Positions 15,101-21,898 of a stretch of 35,362 bases of DNA are shown here, piece by piece. Numbering within the stretch: the first letter of the stretch is position 1; the number at the start of each line of letters is the position of its first letter. The stretch is taken from assembly GCA_025351825.1 (NCBI GenBank), contig JANXVE010000179.1, forward strand, positions 1 through 35,362, in the 5' to 3' direction. The notes under the pieces were generated by a model. The model was given only the letters and a program-made list of their open reading frames with translations, did no database searches and was not told the origin of the DNA. Source of the stretch: Chamaesiphon sp. 341R_metabat_111. Its GTDB lineage: Bacteria; Cyanobacteriota; Cyanobacteriia; Cyanobacteriales; Chamaesiphonaceae. The position numbers and the translations under genes were made by a program.

Positions 15101-17066
15101 CGAACTCACCACTGATAGCTACGATCTAGCCTACGATCGCGGCCAAGTTTTGGCTAAACTACAGCGGTGGGAAGAAGCGATCTGCTGCTACGATATTGCC
15201 CTCACCCTGCATCAAAATGCCCCCGACGCTTGGAATGCCAAAGGAGTGGCCGAAGCCGCCCTCAGTCGCTGGGAAACCGCCAATGCTTGCTACGATCGCG
15301 CCCTCAGCCTCGACCCTGATAATCCAGGGATTCTCGATCGCCAAAGTCAAGTCAAAGCAGCCCAAGGCGACTGGGAATCCGCCCTCACCGCCTGCTGTCA
15401 GGCGATCGAACTAGATCCCGACAATCCCGATGTCTGGGAGCAACATGGACATATCTCGATCGAACTGGGCAATTATCTAGTTGCGATTAGAAGCCTCCAA
15501 ACCGCTACTGGACTTCAGCCAGAACGGGCGAGAAGCTGGCAACTACTCGGACAGGCTCACTACTATCAGGGTGAGTTTGCTGAGGCTCTGGGTGCCTATC
15601 GTCAGGCTCTGGAGCTTGCCCCCAACCATGCTCAAACTTGGTACAGTCGGGGCGAATTACTCAGTCATTTGCAGCAGTGGGAAGACGCGCTCGACAGTTT
15701 CGATCGATCGATTGAATTCGACCCCAATTTTGCGCTTGCTTGGTACCAACGGGGTCAAATTCAGTTCAAGCTCCATACCAGTCCAGCGGAGAATATCCAG
15801 AGCTATCACCGCTGTCTGGAACTAGATCCAGCTTACTCACCCGCTTGGTATCAGCAGGGCAATCTCCTGTTTCAACTGGGACAATTGGAACGCGCCCTAG
15901 AGAGCTATCAGCGCGCCCTGACGCTCAAGCCTGAAGATTATTACATCTGGAACAACCACGGCAACGTCCTCGGATCGCTCAAACGCTATGAGGAGGCGAT
16001 CTCTAGTTACGATCGCGCGATCGCATTGCAGCCCCAATTTTACCAGAGCTGGCACAATCGCGGCAAAGCCCTGTTCCACCTCGCCCGCTACCAAGAAGCC
16101 GCCGCCGCCCACGAACGCAGCCTCGAAATTCATCCTCAAGATGCCAATGCCTGGAATGGACGCGGTAGTGCCCTCCAGCAGATGGGCTGCTGGACAGAAG
16201 CCCTCGCCTGTTATGAGCAAAGCATCGAGATCGAAAAACAAGATCCCGTCGTCTGGCTCAATCGCGGCATTGCCCTGTTTCACCTTCAAAAATATGAAGA
16301 CGCGATCGCCTGTTATGATAACTGTGCGATTCTACATCCCGATGATAACCAAGCTTATTACCATCGCGGGAACGCCCTGCTGGAACTCAGTCAGTGGGAA
16401 GCCGCCATTGCCAGTTTCGATCGTGCCCTCAAGCTAGCACCCAACCTCGAACGCGCCTGGAATAGTCGTGGTAACGCCCTATTTCAAATCGGCAACCTCG
16501 AAGAAGCCCTGCATAGCTATCGCCAAGCCACCAAAGTCGCTCCCCAGGACACCAACGGCTGGAATAACCAAGCGATTATCCATCTCAATCTCCAGCAATA
16601 TGCTGAAGCTCTCCAGTGCTACCAAACCAGCATTACACTCCGTGATAATGACGCGCCCACCTGGTACAAACAGGCAATTTCCCAGCAAGCCCTCGGTCAG
16701 CTAGATCCAGCGATTGCCAGCCTCGATCGATCGATCGAACTAGACCCAGAATACACCCTCGCCTGGTATCGTCGGGGCAACATTCACCTCCAACGCAAAG
16801 AATATGAAGCCGCTCTAGCCGACTACGAGATCGCCCTCAAACTCGACCCAGATCGCGCCTCCGCCTGGAATAGTCGCGGTAACTGCCTGCTCGAACTCAA
16901 TCGACTCGACAACGCCCTGTTCAGCTTCGAGCAAGCCACCGGACTAGACCCCGAACATCCCGAATTCTGGTTTAATAAAGGTCGCGTCTACAGCAGTCTC
17001 CAGCAATGGCAAGAAGCCGAAAATTGCTACCAACACGCACGGGGTTTGACACCGAGGGATTGGTAG
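12156..17066 (+). CDS. Giant protein of 46 tandem TPR repeats
   Basis: About 1636 residues. A basic, low-complexity N-terminus of about 70 residues (GGSNRKDARGKER) is followed from DDPEAWYQQGNLY to the last residues by 46 consecutive 34-residue tetratricopeptide units of the form xxxxAWxxxGxxLxxLxxxxxAxxxYxxAxxLxP. Only one unit (number 34, containing LHTSPAENIQSY) has an extra residue; there is no linker or second domain. Trp at position 6 is kept in most units, as in the NrfG/O-GlcNAc-transferase-like class. There is no signal peptide or membrane segment, so it should be a cytoplasmic superhelical scaffold for protein binding; the partner is unknown. ATG 12156 is preferred to TTG 12144. The last third of the gene uses many more C-ending codons than the first. 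Confidence 0.9.
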   Translation: MLNRFWGGSNRKDARGKERVSSKVAAQSSPQTPVSVPTENLAEVVTEAERNKQSPPVKSAGLELPIATDDPEAWYQQGNLYRDAGKLDVALACYNKTIELAPDRQEAWSNLGWVLVGLGRCEEAVAAYGQAIGLQPQDGDSWASQGWVLFLLGNYQAAVESCDRAIDLNSTDRFAWYQQGRALFELGEFDRAIRAYDRALAIDPTDSLTLAHKGWLLFQTDRVQAACSCYEQSLQIDPSDALAWNNHGQVLFQVGNIAGAIDSYQQATQLAPGFYQAWNNLGVAHFEQKSFHDALRCYQQSIDLAPDFQPAWCNQGKVLFFLDDYEAALAAYTRVTELQPDFYPAWNYCGNILFHLGELEPALRRYETVTKLQPQLAEGWTNRGNILLQLDRPTEALNCYTQVTNLLPKDAEAWNNRGKAMFQAGRYEHALDCYQKATQLDPQHSDAWNDRGKTLFKLAKFEAAINSYEQATKLHPEFYTAWNNLGVAQFHLQRYEAAIASYDCTLKLEPQFHQAWYNKGMALFHLSQYEQSLACYDQTLKLKPDYHQAWNNLGYVLFHLGRNEEAIESYERTLRLNPEFYPAWYNQGMTLAHQGKYAEAIDSYDTALSYQPEDPYIWDSRGRAFAALGNDGEALRSYDRSIELYADNYEPWYERSKTLAELQQYPEAIESFEQTLKLRPKDPLIWHSYGVVQGLQQDYTAALDSYDRAIAIDPNFYEAWYERGNALATLGRHEYAVTNYERAILIAPDFYAASQGKGQSLFKLNRYAEAIASYNLALEIEPHSFDSWYQRGYAFFQLEQWEEALFSYQQALKIKVTTSTVWYFQGKTLLKLQRYSDALTAYDRALNLDLEHYHSWNDRGLTLAHLGQPEEAIKSYRKAIEIKPDYHPAWHNLGKELTQIGESQNAMIAYQRAIEFHPQDSDTWYGLGNLLWQSAEFADAIYAYQQVTSLEPDRAEAWYRQGRAFQQLQEWAQAAICYQRVSELTTDSYDLAYDRGQVLAKLQRWEEAICCYDIALTLHQNAPDAWNAKGVAEAALSRWETANACYDRALSLDPDNPGILDRQSQVKAAQGDWESALTACCQAIELDPDNPDVWEQHGHISIELGNYLVAIRSLQTATGLQPERARSWQLLGQAHYYQGEFAEALGAYRQALELAPNHAQTWYSRGELLSHLQQWEDALDSFDRSIEFDPNFALAWYQRGQIQFKLHTSPAENIQSYHRCLELDPAYSPAWYQQGNLLFQLGQLERALESYQRALTLKPEDYYIWNNHGNVLGSLKRYEEAISSYDRAIALQPQFYQSWHNRGKALFHLARYQEAAAAHERSLEIHPQDANAWNGRGSALQQMGCWTEALACYEQSIEIEKQDPVVWLNRGIALFHLQKYEDAIACYDNCAILHPDDNQAYYHRGNALLELSQWEAAIASFDRALKLAPNLERAWNSRGNALFQIGNLEEALHSYRQATKVAPQDTNGWNNQAIIHLNLQQYAEALQCYQTSITLRDNDAPTWYKQAISQQALGQLDPAIASLDRSIELDPEYTLAWYRRGNIHLQRKEYEAALADYEIALKLDPDRASAWNSRGNCLLELNRLDNALFSFEQATGLDPEHPEFWFNKGRVYSSLQQWQEAENCYQHARGLTPRDW

Positions 17067-17074
17067 GGATGTGG

Positions 17075-17154
17075 GCGAGGGAGCGTCGGAGCGAGGGAGC
17101 GTCGGAGCGAGGGAGCGTCGGAGCGAGGGAGCGTCGGAGCGAGGGAGCGTCGGA
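17075..17154. repeat. Five exact copies of a 16-bp tandem repeat
   Basis: The unit GCGAGGGAGCGTCGGA is repeated five times without a change, starting nine bases after the stop codon of the TPR gene. Perfect identity points to recent expansion. The strand is purine-rich with no pyrimidine runs. It is too short and spacer-free for CRISPR. Confidence 0.95.
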
Positions 17155-17234
17155 GAAAGAATGAAAATGCTTGTATCTGCCTGTCTCCCGCGCTCCCTGT
17201 CTCCCGCACCCCCGTGCTCCCGCGCCCTCAACCC

Positions 17235-17330
17235 CTATCCTCCTGCCGCAAAGGTGAGCATAATGGTGACAGAGAGGAGTAATCCTGGGCAAAGTAATAC
17301 GACTAAAAGTAATAAATCTTGGCTTTCCAT
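17235..17330 (-). CDS. Putative 31-residue single-span membrane protein
   Basis: On the minus strand an ATG opens a 31-codon frame (MESQDLLLLVVLLCPG, then LLLSVTIMLTFAAGG, then TAG). It has an acidic N-terminus and one hydrophobic segment with a central Cys-Pro-Gly. Size and make-up are like the small membrane subunits of photosynthetic complexes, but I cannot match it to petL, petN, psaM, psb or ndh subunits. It lies alone between the TPR gene and kptA. The upstream bases (minus strand) contain no strong ribosome site. Reality as a gene rests on composition only. Confidence 0.45.
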   Translation of the reverse strand: MESQDLLLLVVLLCPGLLLSVTIMLTFAAGG

Positions 17331-17467
17331 GCTAGTTAGAAATTAGGGGTCAACAGGATCTAATTATGTGTAGATGCCGAACTCTACTCTAACCTCGATC
17401 GCCATATTCAGAGCCGAAATTATACGATATCTTAATCTTAATTCCCACGCCCCCACGCTCCCAACTC

Positions 17468-18031
17468 ATGACCGATCTGCCAACTCCCCAACGCTGCATT
17501 AGAATCAGCAAATACCTATCCAAACACCTGCGCCATCAGCCCGAACGGATCGGACTAGAACTGCTCCCAGGTGGATGGATCGAAACATCTAAACTACTAG
17601 CAGCAGCATCCCAACATGGCTTTGAGCTTAGTCTGATTGAGTTGCAACAAGTAGTCGCAGGTAATGATAAACAACGCTTTTCATTCGATGATTCTGGCAA
17701 TTTAATTCGTGCCAATCAGGGACATTCTACCGAGGTAGACTTGCAGCTCCCCGTGAGAACTCCCCCTGCAATTCTCTATCATGGGACTCACACCAAAGCA
17801 GTTACCGAAATTTTAAAGACAGGACTCCAAAAAATGTCCCGCCACCACGTTCATCTCACCACCAATCTCAGTGTCGCCCATGAAGTCGGTGGGCGAAGGG
17901 GTAAAAGTATCATCATCGGTGTGAATGCAATCCTGATGGAAAGCAACGGGCATGACTTTTATTGCACCGAAAATGATGTGTGGCTAGTTGACCATGTACC
18001 ACCAGAATATCTCAAACTATTAATGGCGTGA
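17468..18031 (+). CDS. kptA: RNA 2'-phosphotransferase (Tpt1/KptA family)
   Basis: 187 residues, the normal size. The family marks are an N-terminal SKYLSKHLRHQPERIGLEL (first conserved Arg/His), RFSFDDSGNLIRANQGHS with the Arg-x-Asn-Gln-Gly-His site, LYHGTHTKAV with the NAD-binding His-Gly, and HVHLTT. The enzyme transfers an RNA 2'-phosphate to NAD+, giving ADP-ribose 1'',2''-cyclic phosphate. In eukaryotes this finishes tRNA splicing; bacteria have no such splicing, so the physiological substrate here is unknown. All catalytic residues appear present. No operon partner; a C-rich tract precedes the ATG. Confidence 0.93.
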   Translation: MTDLPTPQRCIRISKYLSKHLRHQPERIGLELLPGGWIETSKLLAAASQHGFELSLIELQQVVAGNDKQRFSFDDSGNLIRANQGHSTEVDLQLPVRTPPAILYHGTHTKAVTEILKTGLQKMSRHHVHLTTNLSVAHEVGGRRGKSIIIGVNAILMESNGHDFYCTENDVWLVDHVPPEYLKLLMA

Positions 18032-18119
18032 TTGGTGGTTTAGTGGTTTACTAATCAATAGTTCTGTCTCCCCGTGCCCCCGTGCCCCCAGTCCCCCAGT
18101 CTCCCCGTCCCCCACTCCC

Positions 18120-19190
18120 CTAATCCTCACACTTAGGGCGCGCAAAAATGCCTGGATATGGCTCAGGCGAGAATACTGTCTGTGGCTCGGTGAGTAAATA
18201 TCGATCGCAAATATCGAATAACTCTACCTCGGTTTTTGCCCGCCGCATCTCGCTTAGAAATCCACCTTCTGCATCCACACTTTGCCCGATGTAGTTGAGA
18301 TACATCTTCAGACGGCTAACTTGTGATTTTTCTGGGACAGCTTGGGCGGTGGACATCTGATATAGTCGATCGATATACCCTCGCACTCGACCTAGCGTTA
18401 CCACTGAAATGGTTTCGTCTGCTAACGCCTGCCGAATTTGGCTAAAAATCCACGGATTGCGAATCGCGGATCTACCGATCATTACCCCTGCTGCCTGAGT
18501 CTGTGTCAGTACCGCCAGCGCGGTTGATGCCGAACTCACATTTCCATTTGCTAGCACCGGACAGCGCAACCTTGCCACCGCCTGAGCGATCGCATCGTAA
18601 TGCACCGCCCCATGATACGCTTCCTTCACAGTGCGACCGTGTAAACTGAGCAAATCGATATCATGTTTATCGATTAGACTGAGGACTCGATCGAATTCAC
18701 TCGTATCTTCAAACCCAATCCGCATCTTCACCGTCAACCGCCCCGCCACATTCGCTCTCAACTCACCCAAGATTCGATCGATCTTATCTGGATCTCGCAA
18801 CAATCCACCCCCGACATTCTTCCGATAGATCCTCGGCGCAGGACAGCCCATATTTAGATCGATACCCGCCACAGGATAGTGACTCAATAACTTAGCAATC
18901 CGCACCAAATCGGGAATACTCTCCCCAATCATCTGAGCAAAGATTGGCTTACCAGTGGTATTCTCAGTAATCGATCTCAAGATCGGTTTATCCAGTCTCG
19001 AAGTCTCATGCACCCGAAAATACTCAGTAAAAAAGTAATCGGGACAGCCATATTCCGCAATGACATTCATAAAAGCCAGATCTGTCACATCTTGCATCGG
19101 TGCCAATGCGGTTACTGTACCGACTCCCAGCGTCAGAGGTTGCTGTGTTGAGATCGGCTGCTGAGAAATGATGCTAACTGGAAGTGACAT
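18120..19190 (-). CDS. tRNA-dihydrouridine synthase
   Basis: 356 residues of an FMN-dependent Dus TIM barrel, which reduces uridines in tRNA D-loops. LAPMQDVTDLAFMNVIAEYG is the flavin-binding start, GIDLNMGCPAPRIYRKNVGG carries the catalytic Cys, and LTVKMRIGFED and LSLHGRTVKEAYHG supply the conserved Lys and His. VLANGNVSSA and GVMIGRSAIRNPWIF bind the phosphate. The last 70 residues are the helical RNA-binding domain. The subtype (DusA, B or C) is not clear by eye. A C-rich tract (18062-18118) lies just beyond its stop. Confidence 0.92.
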   Translation of the reverse strand: MSLPVSIISQQPISTQQPLTLGVGTVTALAPMQDVTDLAFMNVIAEYGCPDYFFTEYFRVHETSRLDKPILRSITENTTGKPIFAQMIGESIPDLVRIAKLLSHYPVAGIDLNMGCPAPRIYRKNVGGGLLRDPDKIDRILGELRANVAGRLTVKMRIGFEDTSEFDRVLSLIDKHDIDLLSLHGRTVKEAYHGAVHYDAIAQAVARLRCPVLANGNVSSASTALAVLTQTQAAGVMIGRSAIRNPWIFSQIRQALADETISVVTLGRVRGYIDRLYQMSTAQAVPEKSQVSRLKMYLNYIGQSVDAEGGFLSEMRRAKTEVELFDICDRYLLTEPQTVFSPEPYPGIFARPKCED

Positions 19191-19206
19191 GATCGAGATA
19201 AGTTTG

Positions 19207-19674
19207 CTAAATACCGCTGTCTACGCTTTTGAAAATGATTCCTTCTGGCTCAAACACAGCAATATAGGTATTATCGTTGTTGCGCTGATAAATTTTAGGT
19301 TTTGACCTAAGTTTCCACCTTTGCTCATTTTTGGGAATTAAATTGTATCCCCAATTAAGATTAATTGGCTGTGCTCGCAGCTTCATTTCCGCTGTCCACA
19401 GCTTTAGCTTGGATGGCGATGTTTTGATGATAGCTTGAATCCTCCAGTCAGACGGCCCAGGTGGAATACTAGAATTATCATGATAGACGATGTGAAACTC
19501 GGTAGTCTCGATCGGGGTCGGTAATTTGAGATATTTAGTAATAAATTCGATTTTATGCTGGTCGGAATTAAATTTTGAACTATAAGTATCTGTTGTCAGT
19601 GACGATCTAGAGCAGCCAACTATAGCTAAACTAGCGATCGAGAGTATTAATCTATTTGTAGTTCTAAAAGTCAT
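19207..19674 (-). CDS. Putative lipoprotein of unknown function
   Basis: 155 residues. The N-terminus MTFRTTNRLILSIASLAIVG then Cys-Ser-Arg is a signal peptide ending in a plausible lipobox (IVGC), so the mature protein should be lipid-anchored at Cys20 or so. The remaining sequence (IETTEFHIVYHDNSS, then WTAEMKLRAQPINLNWG) is beta-rich and resembles nothing I can name. It starts 16 bp beyond the dus start on the same strand, upstream of it, so the two may be co-transcribed. Confidence 0.7.
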   Translation of the reverse strand: MTFRTTNRLILSIASLAIVGCSRSSLTTDTYSSKFNSDQHKIEFITKYLKLPTPIETTEFHIVYHDNSSIPPGPSDWRIQAIIKTSPSKLKLWTAEMKLRAQPINLNWGYNLIPKNEQRWKLRSKPKIYQRNNDNTYIAVFEPEGIIFKSVDSGI

Positions 19675-19809
19675 TCCAAAATTTACATTTTTTCTAGACA
19701 GTTGCTGATAACTCTAACCTCAAAGGATTTACCAGATTGCTTTGGTAGCCATCCGATCGATAATGCTTGTTCGATCCACAATCTTACATCAGCAGGCAGA
19801 ACTTAATTA

Positions 19810-20412
19810 TTATTTCTGACTGCTTACCATCCATTTCAGAATGCCGAGAATACGTTCGACTGGGGTAACTTGATACTCAGTCAGATCGATCGTTAGATCT
19901 TGATGCTCAAGCTTGAGAAACTGCCACAACTTCCCACTGGTAACACAGCCATAGACAACCGAAATAGACTTATCCTCATCTGCATTAAAAATCTGAGCGG
20001 CAACCATTTCAGCAGCACATTGCCCTAAACCCACATCCAACTCTCCCTTTTTTGCTTCCACTAACATGACAATCGGAGCCTGAATTATCGATGAAATTGC
20101 AGATCTACTTAATAGAAAATCGCAAAAGCCATTTAAACCACGCTCTCTATCCACATTAAATTCTTCGCCTGAAAATAATTGGACTCGGTTATCAGCCAGC
20201 CGCAACAACTCAACTAAAATTGGGCTGACTAACAGCTCTGACTTTGCCTTTTCAGATTTTGCTTTCCGAGCTAGCGGCAGATACTGTTCAAAAATATTTA
20301 GGAACTCTGATTTGGGTGATACTGGCGGTAGAGATTCACAAAAAGCTGACTCGATTAAATTCAAGTCAAATTGACCGATCGTATCCTGGAGCGAAAAGTT
20401 ATTATAAGCCAT
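19810..20412 (-). CDS. PD-(D/E)XK-like protein of unknown function
   Basis: 200 residues. The segment GFCDFLLS (about 96-103) followed by IVMLVEAKKGE and DVGLGQCAAEMVAAQ fits the D...ExK...Q core of the PD-(D/E)XK nuclease superfamily, similar to the N-terminal part of type I restriction subunits. Proteins of this length are common stand-alone hypotheticals in cyanobacteria. No DNA-binding partner or methylase is nearby. Nuclease activity is an inference from the core motif only. Confidence 0.6.
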   Translation of the reverse strand: MAYNNFSLQDTIGQFDLNLIESAFCESLPPVSPKSEFLNIFEQYLPLARKAKSEKAKSELLVSPILVELLRLADNRVQLFSGEEFNVDRERGLNGFCDFLLSRSAISSIIQAPIVMLVEAKKGELDVGLGQCAAEMVAAQIFNADEDKSISVVYGCVTSGKLWQFLKLEHQDLTIDLTEYQVTPVERILGILKWMVSSQK

Positions 20413-20432
20413 GATATTCGATCGCGATAAGT

Positions 20433-21128
20433 TTACATCATATTCTCTCTAGATCGATTACAATCCCACACCCATTTGCCAACAGGTGGCTTGTTCCCTT
20501 TCCAGGCATAGTGCCACCATTCAGTATTGATATGACGCAGCCCGACTGATGCCATTGTGGTTTTCAAGAGCGATCGATTCTTCAATACTTCTGGTGATAG
20601 TTCTAGATAAGTATGATGGGATTTAGGGCTAAATTCATCAAAGGCGGTGCCCATATCTAACGGCTTGCCATGATTATCTAAAATCGTCAGATCTACCGCA
20701 ATTCCCCGATTGTGATCCGATCCTTTTTTGGGATTTGCCACATATCGCTCATCGGGTTTAATCGCCCACATTTTTTGTTGGATTGGCTGAGGGCGATAGC
20801 AATCAAACATTCTCAAGCCACCGTATCCTTGCTGTTGTAATTGTCGATGGGCTGCTTGGATGGCTGTGGCTACATCGGTGCGAAGAAAGCATCGCGGGCA
20901 GGAATAGAGTTTAGTATTGACAAAGTTATTAGTAGTTGCGTAAGTGAAATTTAGATCGATCGACCTCGAATTGTCAACCTTCTTCGCCGCTGGTAATTCT
21001 GTCCATTCTAGCGGATTGAATTGAGACTGAGATCGATACTTTGCAATAGCATTTTCGTTGTCAGTGCTAATAATTAAGAGTAAACAGAGCCAGATTGCAC
21101 CAATCGCATACTGCCACCTTTTCATCAT
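20433..21128 (-). CDS. D-alanyl-D-alanine dipeptidase, VanX/DdpX type
   Basis: 231 residues of a peptidase M15D. Zinc and catalytic residues are visible: SDHNRGIAVDLTI (His and Asp ligands) and INTEWWHYAW (Glu base and third His). An Arg in FDCYRPQP matches the catalytic Arg of VanX. A hydrophobic N-terminus (YAIGAIWLCLLLIIS) makes export or membrane anchoring likely. The role would be trimming D-Ala-D-Ala from cell-wall turnover. No van-type regulators or ligases are nearby, so this is not a resistance cluster. Confidence 0.88.
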   Translation of the reverse strand: MMKRWQYAIGAIWLCLLLIISTDNENAIAKYRSQSQFNPLEWTELPAAKKVDNSRSIDLNFTYATTNNFVNTKLYSCPRCFLRTDVATAIQAAHRQLQQQGYGGLRMFDCYRPQPIQQKMWAIKPDERYVANPKKGSDHNRGIAVDLTILDNHGKPLDMGTAFDEFSPKSHHTYLELSPEVLKNRSLLKTTMASVGLRHINTEWWHYAWKGNKPPVGKWVWDCNRSRENMM

Positions 21129-21161
21129 TATTCCCTAAAGCCTAAAGTCCACAGCCTAAAT

Positions 21162-21812
21162 CTAAGTAGTTGATTCCAATTTCTGTCCCAATTTTGGTTC
21201 AGTACCAGCAATCACCCGTTGGAGATTTGCTCTGTGCAGCCAGATGACGTAGATACCACCAACGATCGCGAAAATCACCGAAGGTAGAGGTCTATTAAAT
21301 ACCAGCATCCAAATTGTAGCAGAAGCTGCGCCAGCGATCGAACTAACCGATACAATCCGACTAATTGCGATCGTCAAACTAAAGACTAGCATCGTTGCCA
21401 ATCCAACTTGCCACGACATTGCGAGTAAGACACCCACACTCGTAGCGACAGATTTGCCACCGCTAAAGCTCAACCAGATGGATTTGCTATGTCCTAAAAT
21501 CGCCCCAGCGGCTGCCAGGGGAACTAGATAGTCTTGCCATTCAAGTGGTAATGTTGAGAATAGATTGAGATTGAAAATAGCAGCAGCAATTGTTACCGCT
21601 AACGCACCTTTTAATGCATCGAGGAACAGCACGATCGATCCTGGTACTTTACCCAATGTTCGCAATACATTGGTTGCCCCCGTTGAGCCAGAACCATGTT
21701 CGCGGATATCGATTCCTTGCAGTAACTTACCTGCTAAATATCCTGTCGGAAACGAACCAAGTAAGTAAGCAATAATAACTATACCTGTACCAATAACAAT
21801 ATTAATCAGCAT
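21162..21812 (-). CDS. plsY: Acyl-phosphate:glycerol-3-phosphate acyltransferase PlsY
   Basis: About 216 residues with five or so hydrophobic segments. The first PlsY motif (YLLGSFPTGYLAGKLLQG, then IDIREHGSGSTGATNVLR) and the second (WLSFSGGKSVATSVGVLL) are intact. PlsY makes lysophosphatidic acid from acyl-phosphate, the first step of phospholipid synthesis. I start it at the ATG giving MLINIVIGTGIVIIAY; 16 further codons upstream are open but partly run through a repeat and are unlike the family. The order DUF3119-DUF3086-plsY on one strand is a recurrent cyanobacterial arrangement. Confidence 0.93.
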   Translation of the reverse strand: MLINIVIGTGIVIIAYLLGSFPTGYLAGKLLQGIDIREHGSGSTGATNVLRTLGKVPGSIVLFLDALKGALAVTIAAAIFNLNLFSTLPLEWQDYLVPLAAAGAILGHSKSIWLSFSGGKSVATSVGVLLAMSWQVGLATMLVFSLTIAISRIVSVSSIAGAASATIWMLVFNRPLPSVIFAIVGGIYVIWLHRANLQRVIAGTEPKLGQKLESTT

Positions 21813-21843
21813 GTCACTATATGGAGAATTGGAAGTTCGAGAT

Positions 21844-21898
21844 CGACTATCAACTATCAACTATCGACTATCAACTAAATTAACTATCAACTAAATTA
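21844..21898. repeat. Degenerate CTATCAACTA tandem repeat
   Basis: Upstream of plsY the 10-bp unit GACTATCAACTATCAACTAT recurs with small changes (CGACTATCAACT, AAATTAACTATCAACTAAAT). The reverse complement of the same unit (TAGTTGATAGTTGATAGTTG) appears at 35082-35101. It is a dispersed simple repeat. Confidence 0.7.

Noticed and set aside
12418-16704. Numerous open frames on both strands inside the TPR gene
   Set aside because: They mirror the repeat periodicity of the real frame and have no independent protein signatures or ribosome sites.
17075-17154. Possible CRISPR array
   Set aside because: The 16-bp units are directly abutted with no spacers, and no cas genes are present. No CRISPR array is visible anywhere in the window.
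16944-17292. Minus-strand repetitive proteins over the 16-bp repeats
   Set aside because: The frames translate the tandem repeat and C-rich tract (APTLPRSD repeats) in several phases at once, which is typical of simple repeats rather than genes.
17235-17330. Known small photosystem or cytochrome b6f subunit (petL, petN, psaM, psb30)
   Set aside because: Length and hydrophobicity are similar, but the sequence matches none of the patterns I know, so it is listed as unknown.
20433-21128. Vancomycin-resistance locus because of the VanX-type dipeptidase
   Set aside because: No vanH, vanA-type ligase or vanRS regulators are nearby, and the protein carries its own signal anchor. It fits a cell-wall turnover enzyme.
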